Of a stretch of DNA of 64,000 nucleotides, positions 1-11,741 are shown piece by piece. The notes under the pieces were generated by a model that was given only the letters and a program-made list of their open reading frames with translations, made no database searches and was not told where the DNA came from. How positions within the stretch are numbered: the first letter of the stretch is position 1; every line of letters begins with the position of its first letter. The stretch is from positions 87,001 to 151,000 of the forward strand of contig JAJOZX010000927.1 in the NCBI GenBank assembly GCA_023014485.1, in the 5' to 3' direction. The translations under genes and the position numbers were made by a program. The stretch is from Bathynomus jamesi. Taxonomy: Eukaryota; Arthropoda; Malacostraca; Isopoda; Cirolanidae.

Positions 1-40
1 ATACATACAATTTACGTCATCAAAATGTCATGCAAAAGCT

Positions 41-533
41 CACATTCATGAAAGAGCCTATCTTTTTCTTAAAAGTAACTAAGTAGTTACTATTTACCAC
101 ATCATATTACAAGTTACACCAGACCTACTTATCTCTTATAGCGCAATTATATCAACTCCAAAAGTGGGATCACCTGAAGATCAGGGCTCTCAGCCTTCTT
201 TAGTTAGTTTTATAAGGGTAACTAACAAAAATATTACGACCGAACCTAACCAGTCGTTAGGTCAACTGTACGCCCTTGACGAATAGTTAGGTTAGGTCGT
301 GATATTTTCGTTAGTTACCCTTATAAAACTAACTAAAGAAGGCTGGGGCCCTGATCTTCAGGTGCTCCCAAAAATGTCCTACATAACTTATCACTATTTA
401 TAAACACACATTCATGAAAGCAACCATCTTTTTCTTAAATCTAACTAAGTAGCTGTCATTTACCACATCATATGGCAAGTCACAACAGACCTACTGGCCT
501 CTTATAGCACAATTATATCAACTCCAAAAGTGT
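41..533. repeat. Direct duplication interrupted by a miniature element
   Basis: Bases 41-169 and 407-533 are diverged copies of the same unit; both run from CATTCATGAAAG to AACTCCAAAAGTG. The palindromic element at 171-364 sits at the end of the first copy. The sequence downstream of the second copy (GTCCCGCATAACATGGCA) resembles what follows the palindrome, so the second copy approximates the unoccupied site. No coding potential is seen. Confidence 0.6.
171..364. mobile_element. Palindromic miniature element, copy 1 (MITE/foldback)
   Basis: A nearly perfect hairpin. The arm at 171-227 (CACCTGAAGATCAGGGC...) is complementary to 308-364. The core carries the motif shared by four other elements in this window: GTTAGGTCAACTGTACGCCC, CCTTGACGA, and GTCGTGATATTTTCGTTAG. 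It encodes no protein and is presumably mobilised in trans; the enzyme is unknown. Confidence 0.65.
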
Positions 534-1044
534 CCCGCATAACATGGCACTGATTACACAATTTATAGCTTTCTATCATATGTGAAAGCATCTAAAACTG
601 TATAGTTCTTCTACTCGATGGATTAAAAAAGGATTTCTGGTAGGTCGGGCATGATCAAATAAATTATCATACTAAAGTAAACCCAAGATGTCTCTTATGT
701 GTTTCCAACAGTTAATTATGTGTAAGATTCACTTCATCACCATGGAGATAAGGGTAAGATTTAGTTGCTATGTGCAAGAATATAGTGTAGTGATTATATG
801 AAGCTACAGAAGAAATAAAATTGAGTCTATGAGGTATTAAATTGAACATTAGAACTCTGCAATATTCACGGATGGTCCATGAAAAGATATATTAGACTCA
901 TACAAATGCAAATAATGTAAGCTTAAAACTTAGGTATAGCATGTGAACTTAATTTATAACATATTTTTAAATAACAGTGCAAAAAAAAAAAAAAAATATG
1001 TACAGTCGCTCAATTGCTGAAGACTGAAAATACAAAAAACTTTC

Positions 1045-1256
1045 GGTGCTACTGTAGTATGCGGTCTACCTACGATTCGGCGGTCTACCTTTTAATTATA
1101 GCTTCTTATCTTGTTTACTAATTGTTTGTTTACATCCCATTGTCAATCGCCCTTGACGATTGGTTAGGTTTAGTCATGATATTTTCCTTAGTTTTAACGA
1201 AAATATCATGATTAAACCTAACCAATCGTAGGTAGACCGCATACTACAGTAGCACC
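1045..1256. mobile_element. Palindromic miniature element, copy 2
   Basis: Terminal inverted repeats of 33 bp at 1045-1077 and 1224-1256, beginning GGTGCTACTGTAGTATGCGG. A second inner hairpin at about 1158-1228 contains the shared core (CGATTGGTTAGG..., GTTTTAACGAAAATATCATG). The outer arms differ from copy 1, so the common core is embedded in different terminal sequences. Confidence 0.65.
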
Positions 1257-2762
1257 AAACTTTCTCTCTATATGATTTGTTGAATAGTACCTCCTTAGTT
1301 AGGTATGAGGAAAATTGGCTACTTTGATGAATGAGGGAGATATATTGTAAATATGTGGATCTAGTACAAGGCTGTGAGAGAATCCTCTTCCTTTAATGTA
1401 TTTTCTCAAGAACCAACCCAACTCTTTCTTATTAAACTCGACTCTTTGATACTTAATTTTATTGTTTTAGGCTGAAAACCCCCACATGTTGAGTTTTTCT
1501 TAATTTTATTGCAACTTCCGCTACAGTTTCGCTCATTTTAAACAATTTCACTATTCAAAGTAGCTAAATATTTATAAAAACTTGTATTCCACCTCTTCAA
1601 ACAATTTTCTGAGAATTTAACAATTCCTTAAAATAGTGTTGACTCGTCCTGTCTCATCAGCATAGTTTAAGAACTGACAAAACCCAGTGCATTGAAGTAC
1701 TATCTTCGTAAAGCAATACTTCTGCACACTTGTATAGGCGCTAAATTTAATTACATCAGCTTTCTCAACATCATGTATCAGGGTTGGGCCAATTAACTTT
1801 CAAAATTAACTAGTTAAGTTAATTTGAGGATCTTACCAGCTAGGTTAAGTTAAGTTAGCACATATTTTGAAAATTAAGTAGTTAAGATAATTTGAAAAGT
1901 TAACTAGTTAAGTTATTCAATTAGCTTTTGCTTTCTTGGAAGTAGTCCATAAAACCACCGTTATATCGAGCCAGTCGTGATATTTTATATTTAACACACA
2001 GAATCATCTTTTCAATCCTACAGTGCATATTTGGCGAACTTGTGTTTGTGTGAATCCTAGGTGTGGATATCCCAACATTTGGCTGTTTCCTTTGTGTGTA
2101 TGTGTGTGTGTGTATGTGTGTGTGAGTGCGTGCGTGCTCGCACAAAATACACACATTCAATATATACATAAATACTGTATGTACATGTACAAATAATCGA
2201 AGAAAAAGCTAATGAGATCGTAAATTTACAAAATAGTAAAGCTGTCAAGAGTTTGTTCGTCATATCCACAACCAGTAAAGTCAAATTCGTGAAGCTTTTC
2301 TCAAAATCTAAATGGATAGTGAACTTAAAATAAGTGTAGAGGTCTCAATGACTAAATTTTGTTTGAAATTACTTACATGTAATGTGATGGTAGAGTGAAT
2401 AGAGATAAGTACCCTTTGCTTTTATTTAAAATCTAAATTTCCTTACCAAGTTGGTTCTAAAAAAATACTTCGGTCTTGAATGATTGGGCTTCCGAAATCA
2501 GGATCTTATATAAGGAACCAATTGTTGTGAATGATGTCACATTTCCAAGAAAATTGCGGGTAGAACTTAGTGTCAAACACGGCGACTTTCAGTTTTGAAC
2601 TTTTTGTTGAAAAGAGGAAATCTGTGAATTCAACTTTTGTATTTCCATATCCACCATTTAAAAGAAATTTCCATGATCAAGGTTTGAGTTGTGTGCGTTG
2701 TATTAATACAATTCTAAAGTAATTAAGATATAATATAATATATATATGTAGGCTTTGGCTGG

Positions 2763-2868
2763 TGATCTTAGTTATATATTATGCTACCGAAATGTTCATT
2801 CTGATGAAGGTCAAGCTTGTCGTACCACTTTAGGCCTACAGTTTAACGTGAAATACGAACCACGCTCC
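2763..2868 (-). repeat. Truncated copy of the tRNA-Ser-like SINE
   Basis: Read on the minus strand, this segment matches the SINE at 15573-15720. Both contain GCGTGGTTCG (B-box region), CACGTTAAACTGTA and CTTGACCTTCATCAGAATGA in the same order. The A-box half is missing, so the copy begins within the tRNA-like head. It abuts a long (TA)n tract. Confidence 0.65.
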
Positions 2869-2874
2869 ATATAT

Positions 2875-2927
<53 letters not shown>
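2869..2927. repeat. (TA)n microsatellite
   Basis: About 59 bp of alternating TA with one phase slip. This is typical of the many TA tracts in the window. Confidence 0.9.
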
Positions 2928-4407
2928 TGATAGGTGAATTTCAATAAAGCTATTTGGAATTGATACATCGAAAACATAATTAAGAGATTGAAACTCATTT
3001 CTTCATCGTATATTTCATCAGAATCGTTAAAAAAAAAAGTTATAAAGTACCAATGCATTAATACGACGATATATGATGGTTTGCAGAGAAAAGAACTATC
3101 CTCATGCATATAAACTATGTTAACAAGATTTTAGTGTGTCTAATCCATAGGCTAGCAAACGGGATGATACGATATTGTTAAAGATCATACATAGCCATAA
3201 TTATAATCACAATATTTGTTTATTGGCAACAAATTATTAAGCCCATTATCATTATTACTCTTATTATAATTTTATGTAATACATCACAAACATAGATAAT
3301 AATTTATCTCCTATATTGCCTTATTTATTTATAAATTAATAATGTCTCATTAGCTCTAAAATAGCATAAGGTTTCACATTAGTTCGAAAGCTTACAATTC
3401 TTAAGATTTAGAACATTTTGGTCGTGAATCTGTGACAAACGCAAATCACAAGTTCTTTTCGCTGAGTAATAATATCCAATTAACATTATACTTAACGGTT
3501 GAAGTTAGATTCTCTTCATTATTTATCAAGTATTACACATGAAACACACCAAGTGTGCTTTAGTATTGTCCCCACAGCGATCTTAAATAGAAAGATTCAA
3601 TACATTAATTTAGAGAAAAATTATGTTTTAGTTTATGATCTTATGATAATAATAATAATAATGATAATAATAATAATAATTATGCTTGAAATATGCAACC
3701 TCCGCATAAAATTTTAAATATGGTCTAAGATTATAGTAAGGCAAAAAGACTCGTATTCATAATTACGTTACATTTTTTCCATATTAAATGTGTTTACTAA
3801 CGTCTAAAATATGCTTGCAGAGGATAAACTGTCATAAGTCTAGTTACCAAAATACTGGCTAAACCCAGTTAAACCTAATGATTCTACTTCTAGTCTCACG
3901 TGAATGCATAGTTATTAAAACATTAGATACAAACCTACAGCCTTACACTCTGAATAACCTGCAAAGAAATCGTGTGTGTGTGTGTGTGTGTGTGCATTTT
4001 TCTTCAATAATACATCCCAAATTAAAAATTTAAATTTCTTTCAATCTTTTTTCCTTTTTGGTTTCCGTACTAAGATTTAACAACAATAAGAAAGTGATGC
4101 TGTGTAGCAACATTTTATTGCATTGTAGGCCTAATACTGATACGGTGCTTGAAATGAACTAGATTTTCAGTAACAACAGATGGACAGATAAGTTGTGTGT
4201 TCTACCCTGTGGCTGGGGTCAAAATCTTCGCAGAAAGCCATAACTCCTACCGCTGCTTCACTAGATATATAATACATATAATCAAATGTATTCTAAACTA
4301 AAATTATTTACAAAATAAGTATTACAGTTTCTGCTCTTACAATAACACGTTGCTAGTATGCGGTAAAATGGCTAAACGTGAAAATAGCCCAAAAGCATGC
4401 CCGAGTA

Positions 4408-7386
4408 GGGTGTGTCAATTTGGAGGTGAAAATTAATTTTTGCCAATTCCTTCACTGAGGGGTTTTAAAAATATGTTTTTGGATGTGAAGATTTCAAATC
4501 TGCTATTATTTTTGTGATTGCTCAACACTTAGCTTGGTAAATCTATGTTTGATTAAAAAGCACATAAATTGCTCTCGGAAAACAACATTTATTAATTTTA
4601 GCTTCTCAAAATGTCAGGTAATGCTATAAAAATTTTAGTTTCTCTGCATAAAACATATCCTAGTAATCATAAAACATATCCTTGTAATCATAAAACAACA
4701 TTAGAAAGTAATGACATCAGTAAAAAAAATATTTAAACAACAAGTTTCATCAAGTCTTGCTTTGATTCGTTCTTGGACATCAGCCGACCCTGCCTGCTGC
4801 CTCTGTGACTTGTTTCACACACCTCTCTATTGACTGAGCATGACAGGGCCACTGTGGAACTTGCATAGGCTTGTCAAAGAACTTCTTTACTTCCGCTGTA
4901 GTCAGTTTACATGTCAAAGGAGGTTCAAATACCCCGTCAGACCAGTCTGTCAGCTCCAACACGGAAGAAGCACTGGGGTTGATGGAAGGTGTCTTCCTGG
5001 GACATACAGAAAGATCTCCAAGTGTGTCATCATCTCCACCCCTCATGTCAACAATCTTTTGGACACCAACTCTCCTCTCCTCACTGTCATCTGAGCACAA
5101 GAGTGTCTGGATTATCATTTCGCTGAATGCATACCATGCTGAGCGCTTGATGGTTGGCAAAACAGCATCCACTACAGCCTTCTTTTGCAGCCTAACTAGC
5201 CGCAGCTGAAACAAGATGTGGCGTGGGCCTTCCACCCAAGAGTGTTTTACTTTGATGTTGAACCAACAGGGGTAGTACATACCAACAATGTATTCCACTA
5301 TCAGTCTTAAGTTGTTGAGGGTTTTGCCTTTAAGGCCATGTTTTGAAACCCATATGCGACAAAGCCTGTTTGCTGTTGTCAACCACCTTGAATGGCTCAC
5401 TGGACCAATTTCAAGAAGGGCCAGATCTGTGGGAAGTTCTCCTGTCCTTATGGCCTGTGTGATCCTATACCCATACGCTTGATCAGTAGAGAGATCCTTT
5501 ACGACATTGTCACTCAGTGAAGTAAGAGGCTCTCCAATTGAGAGTTTGGTGAATGAAGGATCAATTTCAAGTTCGGTTGCAGTGTTTAGCATCTTGCCAA
5601 TGTTACCTGTCCACTTGTTGTTAGACAAGGTCTTCCCATCCAGTGCTGTGATCAAGTGTCGCAGGGGTAACTCGTTAGTGTGGAGGGCACAAACCAACCA
5701 GATCAGCTTACGGCAAAGCTTGACCTCTACCCAATGCATGGAACCACCCTCCCAGCCAGTGTTAACATTTGTAGAATCACCTCCAATGGCCTGCAGGCTT
5801 TTATCAATGCCCTTCTTCTTCATGAAATCTACAAGATTATCAGCAATAACTTCAGCAGGTTTTTTTCTCGTTGAGCCTTTCTCAGGAGTGAAGTGGTAGA
5901 GATATCTTCCAACTGGCTCACTGCACACAGAATAATGCTCTTCTTTGATGATGTTGGGGAACTGACGATCTGAATTGTCTGCTTTCAGCATAACTTTAGT
6001 TGTATCTTGACGGCCGTCAAAGAAGATGCAGTCAATTTCACCCTTCTTACAAAGATCATCAAATTCCTGATCCAGGGATCTCATAACTTTTTCTTGGGCC
6101 CTCTTGACTTTATTGTGATCAACTACAAGTCTCTTGTCTTCTTCAGTGATCAAGCCAGCATCCATAAAGGCAGCAGTGGTGATGGCAGCTGTGGCACGCA
6201 GGCCAACACCATATTTGATGCTATGCATAGCAACATTAGATATTTCTAATGTGTTGTACTCTGGCTTTTTATTGGAAGTTGAAGACGTGCTTGGTATTTC
6301 TAATGTCACTTCATAACTTCCATCCTTTCCATCTTGAGCATCAGCTATTTGTTCTTCATTTTCATGATCAGAGAAAATTATTTAATTTGATGGCATTGAA
6401 ACATCCTGCTTACTTGTCTGTTTATATTCAGCAAGCCTTCTTCTTTCGTCTTCTTGCCGCTTCTGCTTTTTGACTTGTCTGTTGTGCTCAGGTTGATCTG
6501 GCAAGCCAATCTGATGTGGTCCAATAGAACCAGACTTGTCTCTCTGACCTTTAATGAAAGCAAGTTCCTTCACAGGGATCTTCATCTCCCTAGGGCATGT
6601 ACAGTTAATGTGAGTTTCGTTTTTGCAACCAGCATCTGCAAGGCAGCCAAATTCAGAGCAGAGAACAATTTTACACTTGCAACTGAGGATGTCAAAAAGC
6701 TTGTCAAGTTTTGCAATGAAAGCCTCTTTGACATGTAGCTTTCCTCTCCCAAAGATATGTTTCTGGCCTGCTCCCAGCTCTCTTGGATCTTGTTTAAGAT
6801 TGTGACTCGTGAATTTACAACGGGGGCTACAAAAGAACTGTTGCTCGTTCCCACTTTTCAAGCACTTTAGGGTAAATGTCCTTTGCAAGACTGGCTGCTG
6901 GGTAGTTTTCACATCCTCACCACTTTGTTCTCTTAGCAGTAGCCCATATTTCAGAACGTCTCGCAGAGTTGGGAGTTCAGAGGGCAAAAACTCTCTACCA
7001 GTTCCAATTAGGTTGCTCATATGTGTGAATGTCCCCAGTCTTGTCCTCCTTTTAGAAGCCATTGTAGGTCAATTCCCACTGGTTAGGATGGTAGCACTGA
7101 CGGACAAATAATCTTCAGCACACTGATGAATATGTTTCAACCTGTGAAATAAGCAAAAACAGCAGTGCATTATATATACAGCATATATAATTATTAATAT
7201 AATAATTATTATATAATTCCACAAAAAAGTAAAAAAAGTCACTATTTTTATGTAGCTTCTTACCAAGCAAAACTAAATTATATTAAATTAACAAAAATAT
7301 CTTTAGAATTCCTAAGTCATGCTGCAACTTTTTAGCACCCCTCATATTTGGAATTTGAAAGTTGAAAAATTCGACACACCCTAAAT
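4408..7386 (-). mobile_element. Complete DNA transposon E1 of an unassigned family
   Basis: The left end reads AGGGTGTGTCAATTT (4408-4422). The right end, on the opposite strand, reads AGGGTGTGTCGAATTT (about 7382 inward). A second inverted block, GAGGGGT, lies about 45 bp inside both ends. The 9-bp direct repeat TGCCCGAGT lies at 4399-4407 and 7387-7395; on the right it is separated from AGGGTG by AAAT, so the exact right boundary is uncertain by 4 bp. The only long coding region is the minus-strand protein at 4780-7062. Termini and protein resemble E2 (39454-42660) and E3 (56936-60130). The direct repeat length does not match hAT or P (8 bp) or Tc1/mariner (TA); MULE-type elements do make 9-10 bp duplications. 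Confidence 0.7.
4780..7062 (-). pseudogene. E1 transposase-like protein, one in-frame stop
   Basis: A continuous minus-strand frame of about 760 codons broken only by a TAA at 6382-6384; downstream and upstream halves are in the same frame. Start is ATG at 7060-7062, preceded by an in-frame stop and, at about 7142, by a possible splice acceptor (TTTCACAG), so a 5' non-coding exon is likely. Visible blocks: an N-terminal LPTLRDVLKYG segment; a Cys-rich segment (CKCKI, then paired Cys ending CTCPREMK); KIPVKELAFIKGQR; a charged Lys/Glu/Arg linker; RATAAITTAAF; IFFDGRQDTT (candidate first Asp); GGDSTNVNTG (candidate second Asp); CALHTNELPLRH; HSRWLTTANRL; and, at the C terminus, CHAQSIERCVKQVTEAA. 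The same order is seen in E2 and E3. An RNase H-like DDE transposase is inference; I cannot name a known superfamily. The stop could be a recent lesion or lie in an unrecognised intron. Confidence 0.65.
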
Positions 7387-7395
7387 TGCCCGAGT

Positions 7396-8567
7396 CAACC
7401 TAGTTACAAAGTCCTGCACTTTGATAGAAATATAGAAATACTTTTTGGTAAACAATTTTATCACAAGGTTGGCTTTTGAAGTGTCCTTTCAACTGTTGTG
7501 GTGAACATTGGAAATTAGGTAATTTAATTAGCTGGATGGTTTCATGAAAAAAGATGTAATTTATTACTTGAAATGAATAATTATGCAGAGGTAGCTGAGC
7601 AGATGTGCGCATTTACAGAAAGGATGCGGGAAAGTACAACAACATTAGCTTAACATTGTTGGTAGGAGGAGTTTTCAAGAATAATATTCAGGAACAAATG
7701 ACTAATTTTAATTTTGTTAAAATGTTCCTGCTTGCATATGCTTGTTAACCACAATGCCTCGATATATATATACAGTATATGATGCAAGAAGGAGGGGGGA
7801 GGGGGCAAGTGTGAAACTCCGAGGCTGCTGAAAACTATACCTTTTTTGAAAGGTTGTGTACTGTATGTGTTTGAGAGTATGCTGAATTGTCCATGGGTAG
7901 AAGAGAGATGGAAAAAGATCAGGTAAGGAGCACAGTGCTGGGAGAAGCAAGGTTTAAACACTTCCTGTCCTCTGGTTGAATGATACCTACACTCTCCTCC
8001 TTATATATAATGTCTTTAGACTTCATTTGTGTAAATATGCATGACTATTTATTAAGTTTTGCGTTTTAAATACCTGTGTAAAAAGCGTATGGTGGATTAT
8101 ATACATATATTGATTTTGAAAAAGTTTCTTTATCAACGTTTTGAATGAGATCTGAGAAAATAAAAGTGATAAAGCTATACGGTAACAGTTTATTCGTGCA
8201 AAGATGTCTAACTGTATGCTTGAGAATGTAAAGATTGTGGATTGGATCTGTAAATGGTACGATTGACTGACGCTAATGAAAAGTGAAAAGAATGGATTAT
8301 TACGAGGAAAAAAAAATAGGAAGTTGCTAACAGATGCTAAATTAGAGAAGTATTAATTGAAGAAAATGTAAATAGGTGTTAGTCATGACGAACTAAAAAG
8401 ATTGTTGATAAAAGTTTCTCTACAATTCAAATACATGTACAGAGAGAATCTCGGTTAAAAATGGAATACCCTAAGAAAATTCAACAGCCAGTTTTCTTTC
8501 AGGCAGATATATTAAAAACAGTATTTTAGGACAAACTTAACTATCTGTTTATTGCGTTATATATACA

Positions 8568-8611
<44 letters not shown>

Positions 8612-8890
8612 TATATGTGTGTGTGTGTGTGTGTGTGTATTATGTACTATTGGTAAGCTTATTTGAATTGAAATAAGCCAAGAAAATAACATATTAGTCT
8701 TTAAACTCTTAGACGTTGATTCTCTTATGAAATGGTAACTGAGTAAATTTTTAATTATAGACAAAGGAGGAACAAAATAAAAAGACAATTGCAATTACTG
8801 GGTTACAGAAACTTAAGGTTACTGATTTGTTATTTACTACTGTGGAAAGAAGTCATGGCAAAGATGGAAAATAGAATTTGATGTTTGTAC

Positions 8891-8921
<31 letters not shown>

Positions 8922-8962
8922 GTTAAAATTATTCACGAAAGTAACACGTGAAAAATATTTGT
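7396..8962. other. AT-rich spacer without recognisable genes
   Basis: No domain, TIR or LTR is recognised. Reading frames at 7400-7961 and 8549-8794 are short, composition-driven and partly made of TA/GT repeats. A (TA)n-(GT)n microsatellite lies at about 8571-8638 and a short (TA)n at 8897-8921. Confidence 0.55.
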
Positions 8963-9110
8963 GATGAAAAGAACTACGAAAGAAAGGAAACAGAATAGTG
9001 CTCAAGCGCTTTCGTCTAATGACATCCTCAGGAACACTCTTACGAGGATGTCATTACACGAAAGCGCTTGAGCACCATTCTGTTTCCTTTTCTTCGTGGT
9101 TCTTTTCATC
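8963..9110. repeat. Hairpin repeat, family H, copy 1
   Basis: Arms at about 8963-9028 and 9046-9110 are inverted copies. They contain GATGAAAAGAAC, GGAAACAGAAT and GCTCAAGCGCTTTCGT. A related hairpin lies at 18135-18220. Both copies follow the same flank (CACGAAAGT...ACACGTGAAAAATATTT), so the repeat unit is longer than the hairpin. Confidence 0.6.
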
Positions 9111-9135
9111 ATAGATATACAGTATATATATAATT

Positions 9136-9633
9136 TAGTGGTGGACCGGATGTAAGTTTTTCAACATCTGCGGATGCGGATCTTGAATTTCAATATCCGC
9201 GGATGCGGATGCGGATATTTAGTTAATCTATCAATATAAAATTATGACTATATGGCATAATTTTTCAAACTTCGTGATATTACTATTATGGCAGGCAATG
9301 CATGAGAATTAAAATTAATATTAATGTTTTCATTACGATAAAAATAATAACTTTCTCAAGAGTTTCAGCCAGAGGAAATTCAATGAAACAAATTTCATTC
9401 AATTTTCTCTGTTACCAGGTATTTATATTTTGAGGTTTATATATTTGTTTGTTCATTAATAATTAATACTTTACATGAAATGTGCATGACTGGGCCTTAT
9501 AAGCTAGTTTATAAGCTAATTTAATTGTAAATTGCATAATTTATTAGATGTAATATCCTCATAACATCCGCAGTCAGAAGGGCGGATGCGGATGTTAAAA
9601 ATGACGCGGATGCGGATATCCGATCCACCACTA
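9136..9633. mobile_element. Non-autonomous hAT-like miniature element
   Basis: About 498 bp with inverted termini TAGTGGTGGACCGGAT (left) and ATCCGATCCACCACTA (right). Multiple subterminal copies of GCGGATGCGGAT lie at both ends in inverted orientation. Repeated GC-rich subterminal motifs are characteristic of hAT transposase binding regions. It has no coding capacity. The flanks are TA repeats, so the 8-bp target duplication cannot be defined securely. Confidence 0.65.
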
Positions 9634-9683
9634 ATATATATATATATAAAATTAGCTATGATAATAATTGCTGTTCATGATTA

Positions 9684-9978
9684 TTATTACCACGTTACTA
9701 TACGAATGGATAGAAATGTATTAGATTCCCCTTAGATTAGATAAATGAAATTAAAATTAATTTAGTTAATAGTTTCTGGATCTATTTCGTAATACAAATA
9801 TTAGAACAAGGCAAAAAAAATTATGAGAACTATTTATTCTAATTTTATTTTGTGCGGTATCTTTATTAATATATTAAGCCAAAATGATGAAATCACGGAT
9901 GGTGTTAAAGAAATCTTTGCTATTTGCCTTACACCACAGTTCCTATATACAAAATATATATGTTGGTTACATTTACTA

Positions 9979-9985
<7 letters not shown>
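9684..9985 (+). repeat. Dispersed repeat R, copy 1
   Basis: Runs from TACCACGTTACTATACGAAT to GTTACATTTACTAGT. The same segment occurs inverted at 16540-16850 and direct at 19110-19690, always ending in a (TA)n tract. The reading frame at 9823-10026 is present in diverged form in the other copies but interrupted there, so it is not treated as a gene. Confidence 0.6.
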
Positions 9986-10028
<43 letters not shown>

Positions 10029-10040
10029 TGTGTGTGTGTG
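9979..10040. repeat. (TA)n-(GT)n microsatellite
   Basis: A (TA)n tract followed by (GT)n. Confidence 0.85.
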
Positions 10041-10734
10041 TAAAAATGAACCATAAATAATTCCCATATTCCTATACTATCTTATTCTTCATGTAATTCT
10101 TGTATTCATTTATATAGTTCTTGTATCCATTTTAAGAAAAAGTATCCATTTTAAAAATGCATGTGTTATATGGTTCATGTATTTATATAATCCTGTATAT
10201 TCTTATATATTTAACTTTATATAATGCCTATACTCATATGTATGTACATGTGTGTATTCATTTTTACATAAGGACCAAAATCGCCAAACGCGAGTTTGGA
10301 TAAAATTTTTGATTTGCTTTCTACTTTGACAAATAATTGGTGACCTGTTGTTTTTTTTAAAATCTCATAATCATTTTTTTAGATTTCGCTTAATAAGGAA
10401 TCCTGCTTAAGCTTTGCAATGTTCATATTTTGTATACATTCTCCTTCGTTATAAAAGATGAGATCATGTCTTGCCTAAGCATTAAAATTGTACATCTTAA
10501 ACCTTAAAATTTTACTCATATGCATATTTTAGTGTAAAGATGCATAGTCCGATTTCCACTTTTAGTTAACTTGGCAGATCATGATAACATCAGATCTGAA
10601 AAGTCGCGGTTTAAGATAAAAATATGGTTTCGTCTTCAAATATTTTGTTTACTCGTTCAAGCCTTACCACAGCTGAAAATTTACTTTATTTTCGAATATT
10701 GTGCAAACATAATACAGCCTTTTTAGCATTTAAT

Positions 10735-11108
10735 AATAATGATGTTAGCAGTTTTTGGGTATATAAACCCCAGTAAAAATCTTCCATTGTCATTCAGAAG
10801 CTAATTCAGAGGCTGAGCACTACCTGTACATTTTAGCAGTAAATTAGAGTAAAAGATAGTTTTTATCTTATCCTTCGACCCTTGCTCTCTTCAGAAGAAC
10901 TTAGTCATCAAACTTTCCGGATACGCTATAAGAAGAGTCCGGAACCTTCAGCATTTTTAGTAAGTCTATCAGAGTCCTCCGAGCCACTATAGAAGAACTC
11001 GGAGAGTGATATAGAAGAAAACTACTGCAAGTCACACATCCGTTGCTGCCACCTAACTAGAACCCCCGTCAACTTCGAACCAACCTGGGCCATAGACGGA
11101 GGGGTTAA
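10735..11108 (+). promoter_or_regulatory. Possible LTR-like core promoter region
   Basis: TATATAA at 10760-10766 lies about 30 bp upstream of TCATTC (10790-10795), which fits the arthropod initiator consensus with the A at 10792. The following sequence, to GGGGTTAACA at about 11099-11108, is less AT-rich than its surroundings and encodes no protein. The spacing is that of a real core promoter. A solo LTR of an unrecognised retroelement is a plausible origin, but I see no second copy in the window. Confidence 0.3.
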
Positions 11109-11132
11109 CATATATATATATATATATATATA

Positions 11133-11525
11133 TCAGCAGAAGCCTGGTCGTCCAGAAATGGATCTTGTGCACGAACACTTCCAGAAAGATAAAACTAGCG
11201 GGTCCACGAACACGACGGAACACTGGCGGAAGGTGCCGGAACGCTGCGTAAGTACTCGAATGTTTCTGTTTTTGCTTGTTTTTGTCTGTTTTTGCCTCAT
11301 GAAAGACTATGAAAGGACCCCACAGGAGGATTTTTTTCTCGTGAAGGAAGGCGAGGATGAATTTATTTTTTCAGGAGGAGGAGGGGGCCCCTCAAGGGGA
11401 AAGTGCCCTTCATTAAGACCTGTGAGGCCCCATAAATGCGTTAGGAACTTAAGGAAGGGGGCCCCTTATAACGGAGGCGAAGGCCTCCAGGGGCAGGATT
11501 TCAGAACACCACAACTTTCTCTCTT
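11133..11525 (+). repeat. Dispersed repeat A, uninterrupted copy
   Basis: Starts CAGCAGAAGCCTGGTCGTCC after a (TA)n tract and runs through a Gly/Pro-coding-like GC-rich section to AGAACACCACAACTTTCTC. A second copy at 19713-19913 plus 38009-38125 is split by the hAT element; in the copy here the sequence CCTGTGAGGCCCCATAA is continuous. A third copy is partly present on the minus strand at 15170-15340. The long frame through this repeat (11158-11634) has no recognisable domain and is not called a gene. Confidence 0.7.
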
Positions 11526-11741
11526 CAAACGCGGCTATACTACTGTGGTAACCTATAGTATATGCATGACTTTACATTTAGCTACGTTAAATATCATTTG
11601 GGGGGGCCGTTCAACATGTTACAGGGCCCCCTAACATGTTACGTAACACTTCCCTCCTTACCTATTTTCATTAACGCATTTTCTGCTAAAAATTAAACAT
11701 TGACTCAATATCTGGAACACATTTTATAAAGTGATGATGCT

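Larger units (their letters stand above)
1257..4398. other. AT-rich spacer without recognisable genes
   Basis: No plausible gene is seen. Short reading frames here overlap simple repeats such as (TG)n near 2095-2130 and (TA)n at 2869-2927 and have no recognisable domains. The stretch holds a SINE fragment at 2763-2868 and microsatellites at 3645-3680 (ATA/ATG-rich) and 3973-3993 (GT)n. Confidence 0.6.

Noticed and set aside
1800..1920. TAAGTTAA/TTAACTAGTTAAG-rich stretch as a regulatory array
   Set aside because: Imperfect low-complexity repeats without fixed spacing; no gene is adjacent.
4840..6316. Plus-strand frames opposite the E1 protein
   Set aside because: They are shadows of the minus-strand coding region, which has recognisable blocks shared with E2 and E3.
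2057..10067. Reading frames rich in Ile-Tyr or Thr-His at (TA)n and (GT)n tracts, such as 2843-3109, 8549-8794 and 9823-10067
   Set aside because: The residues are simple translations of microsatellites; there is no start context, domain or conservation between copies.
11158..11634. 158-codon frame in repeat A
   Set aside because: The other copies of the repeat lack a corresponding open frame and no domain is visible.
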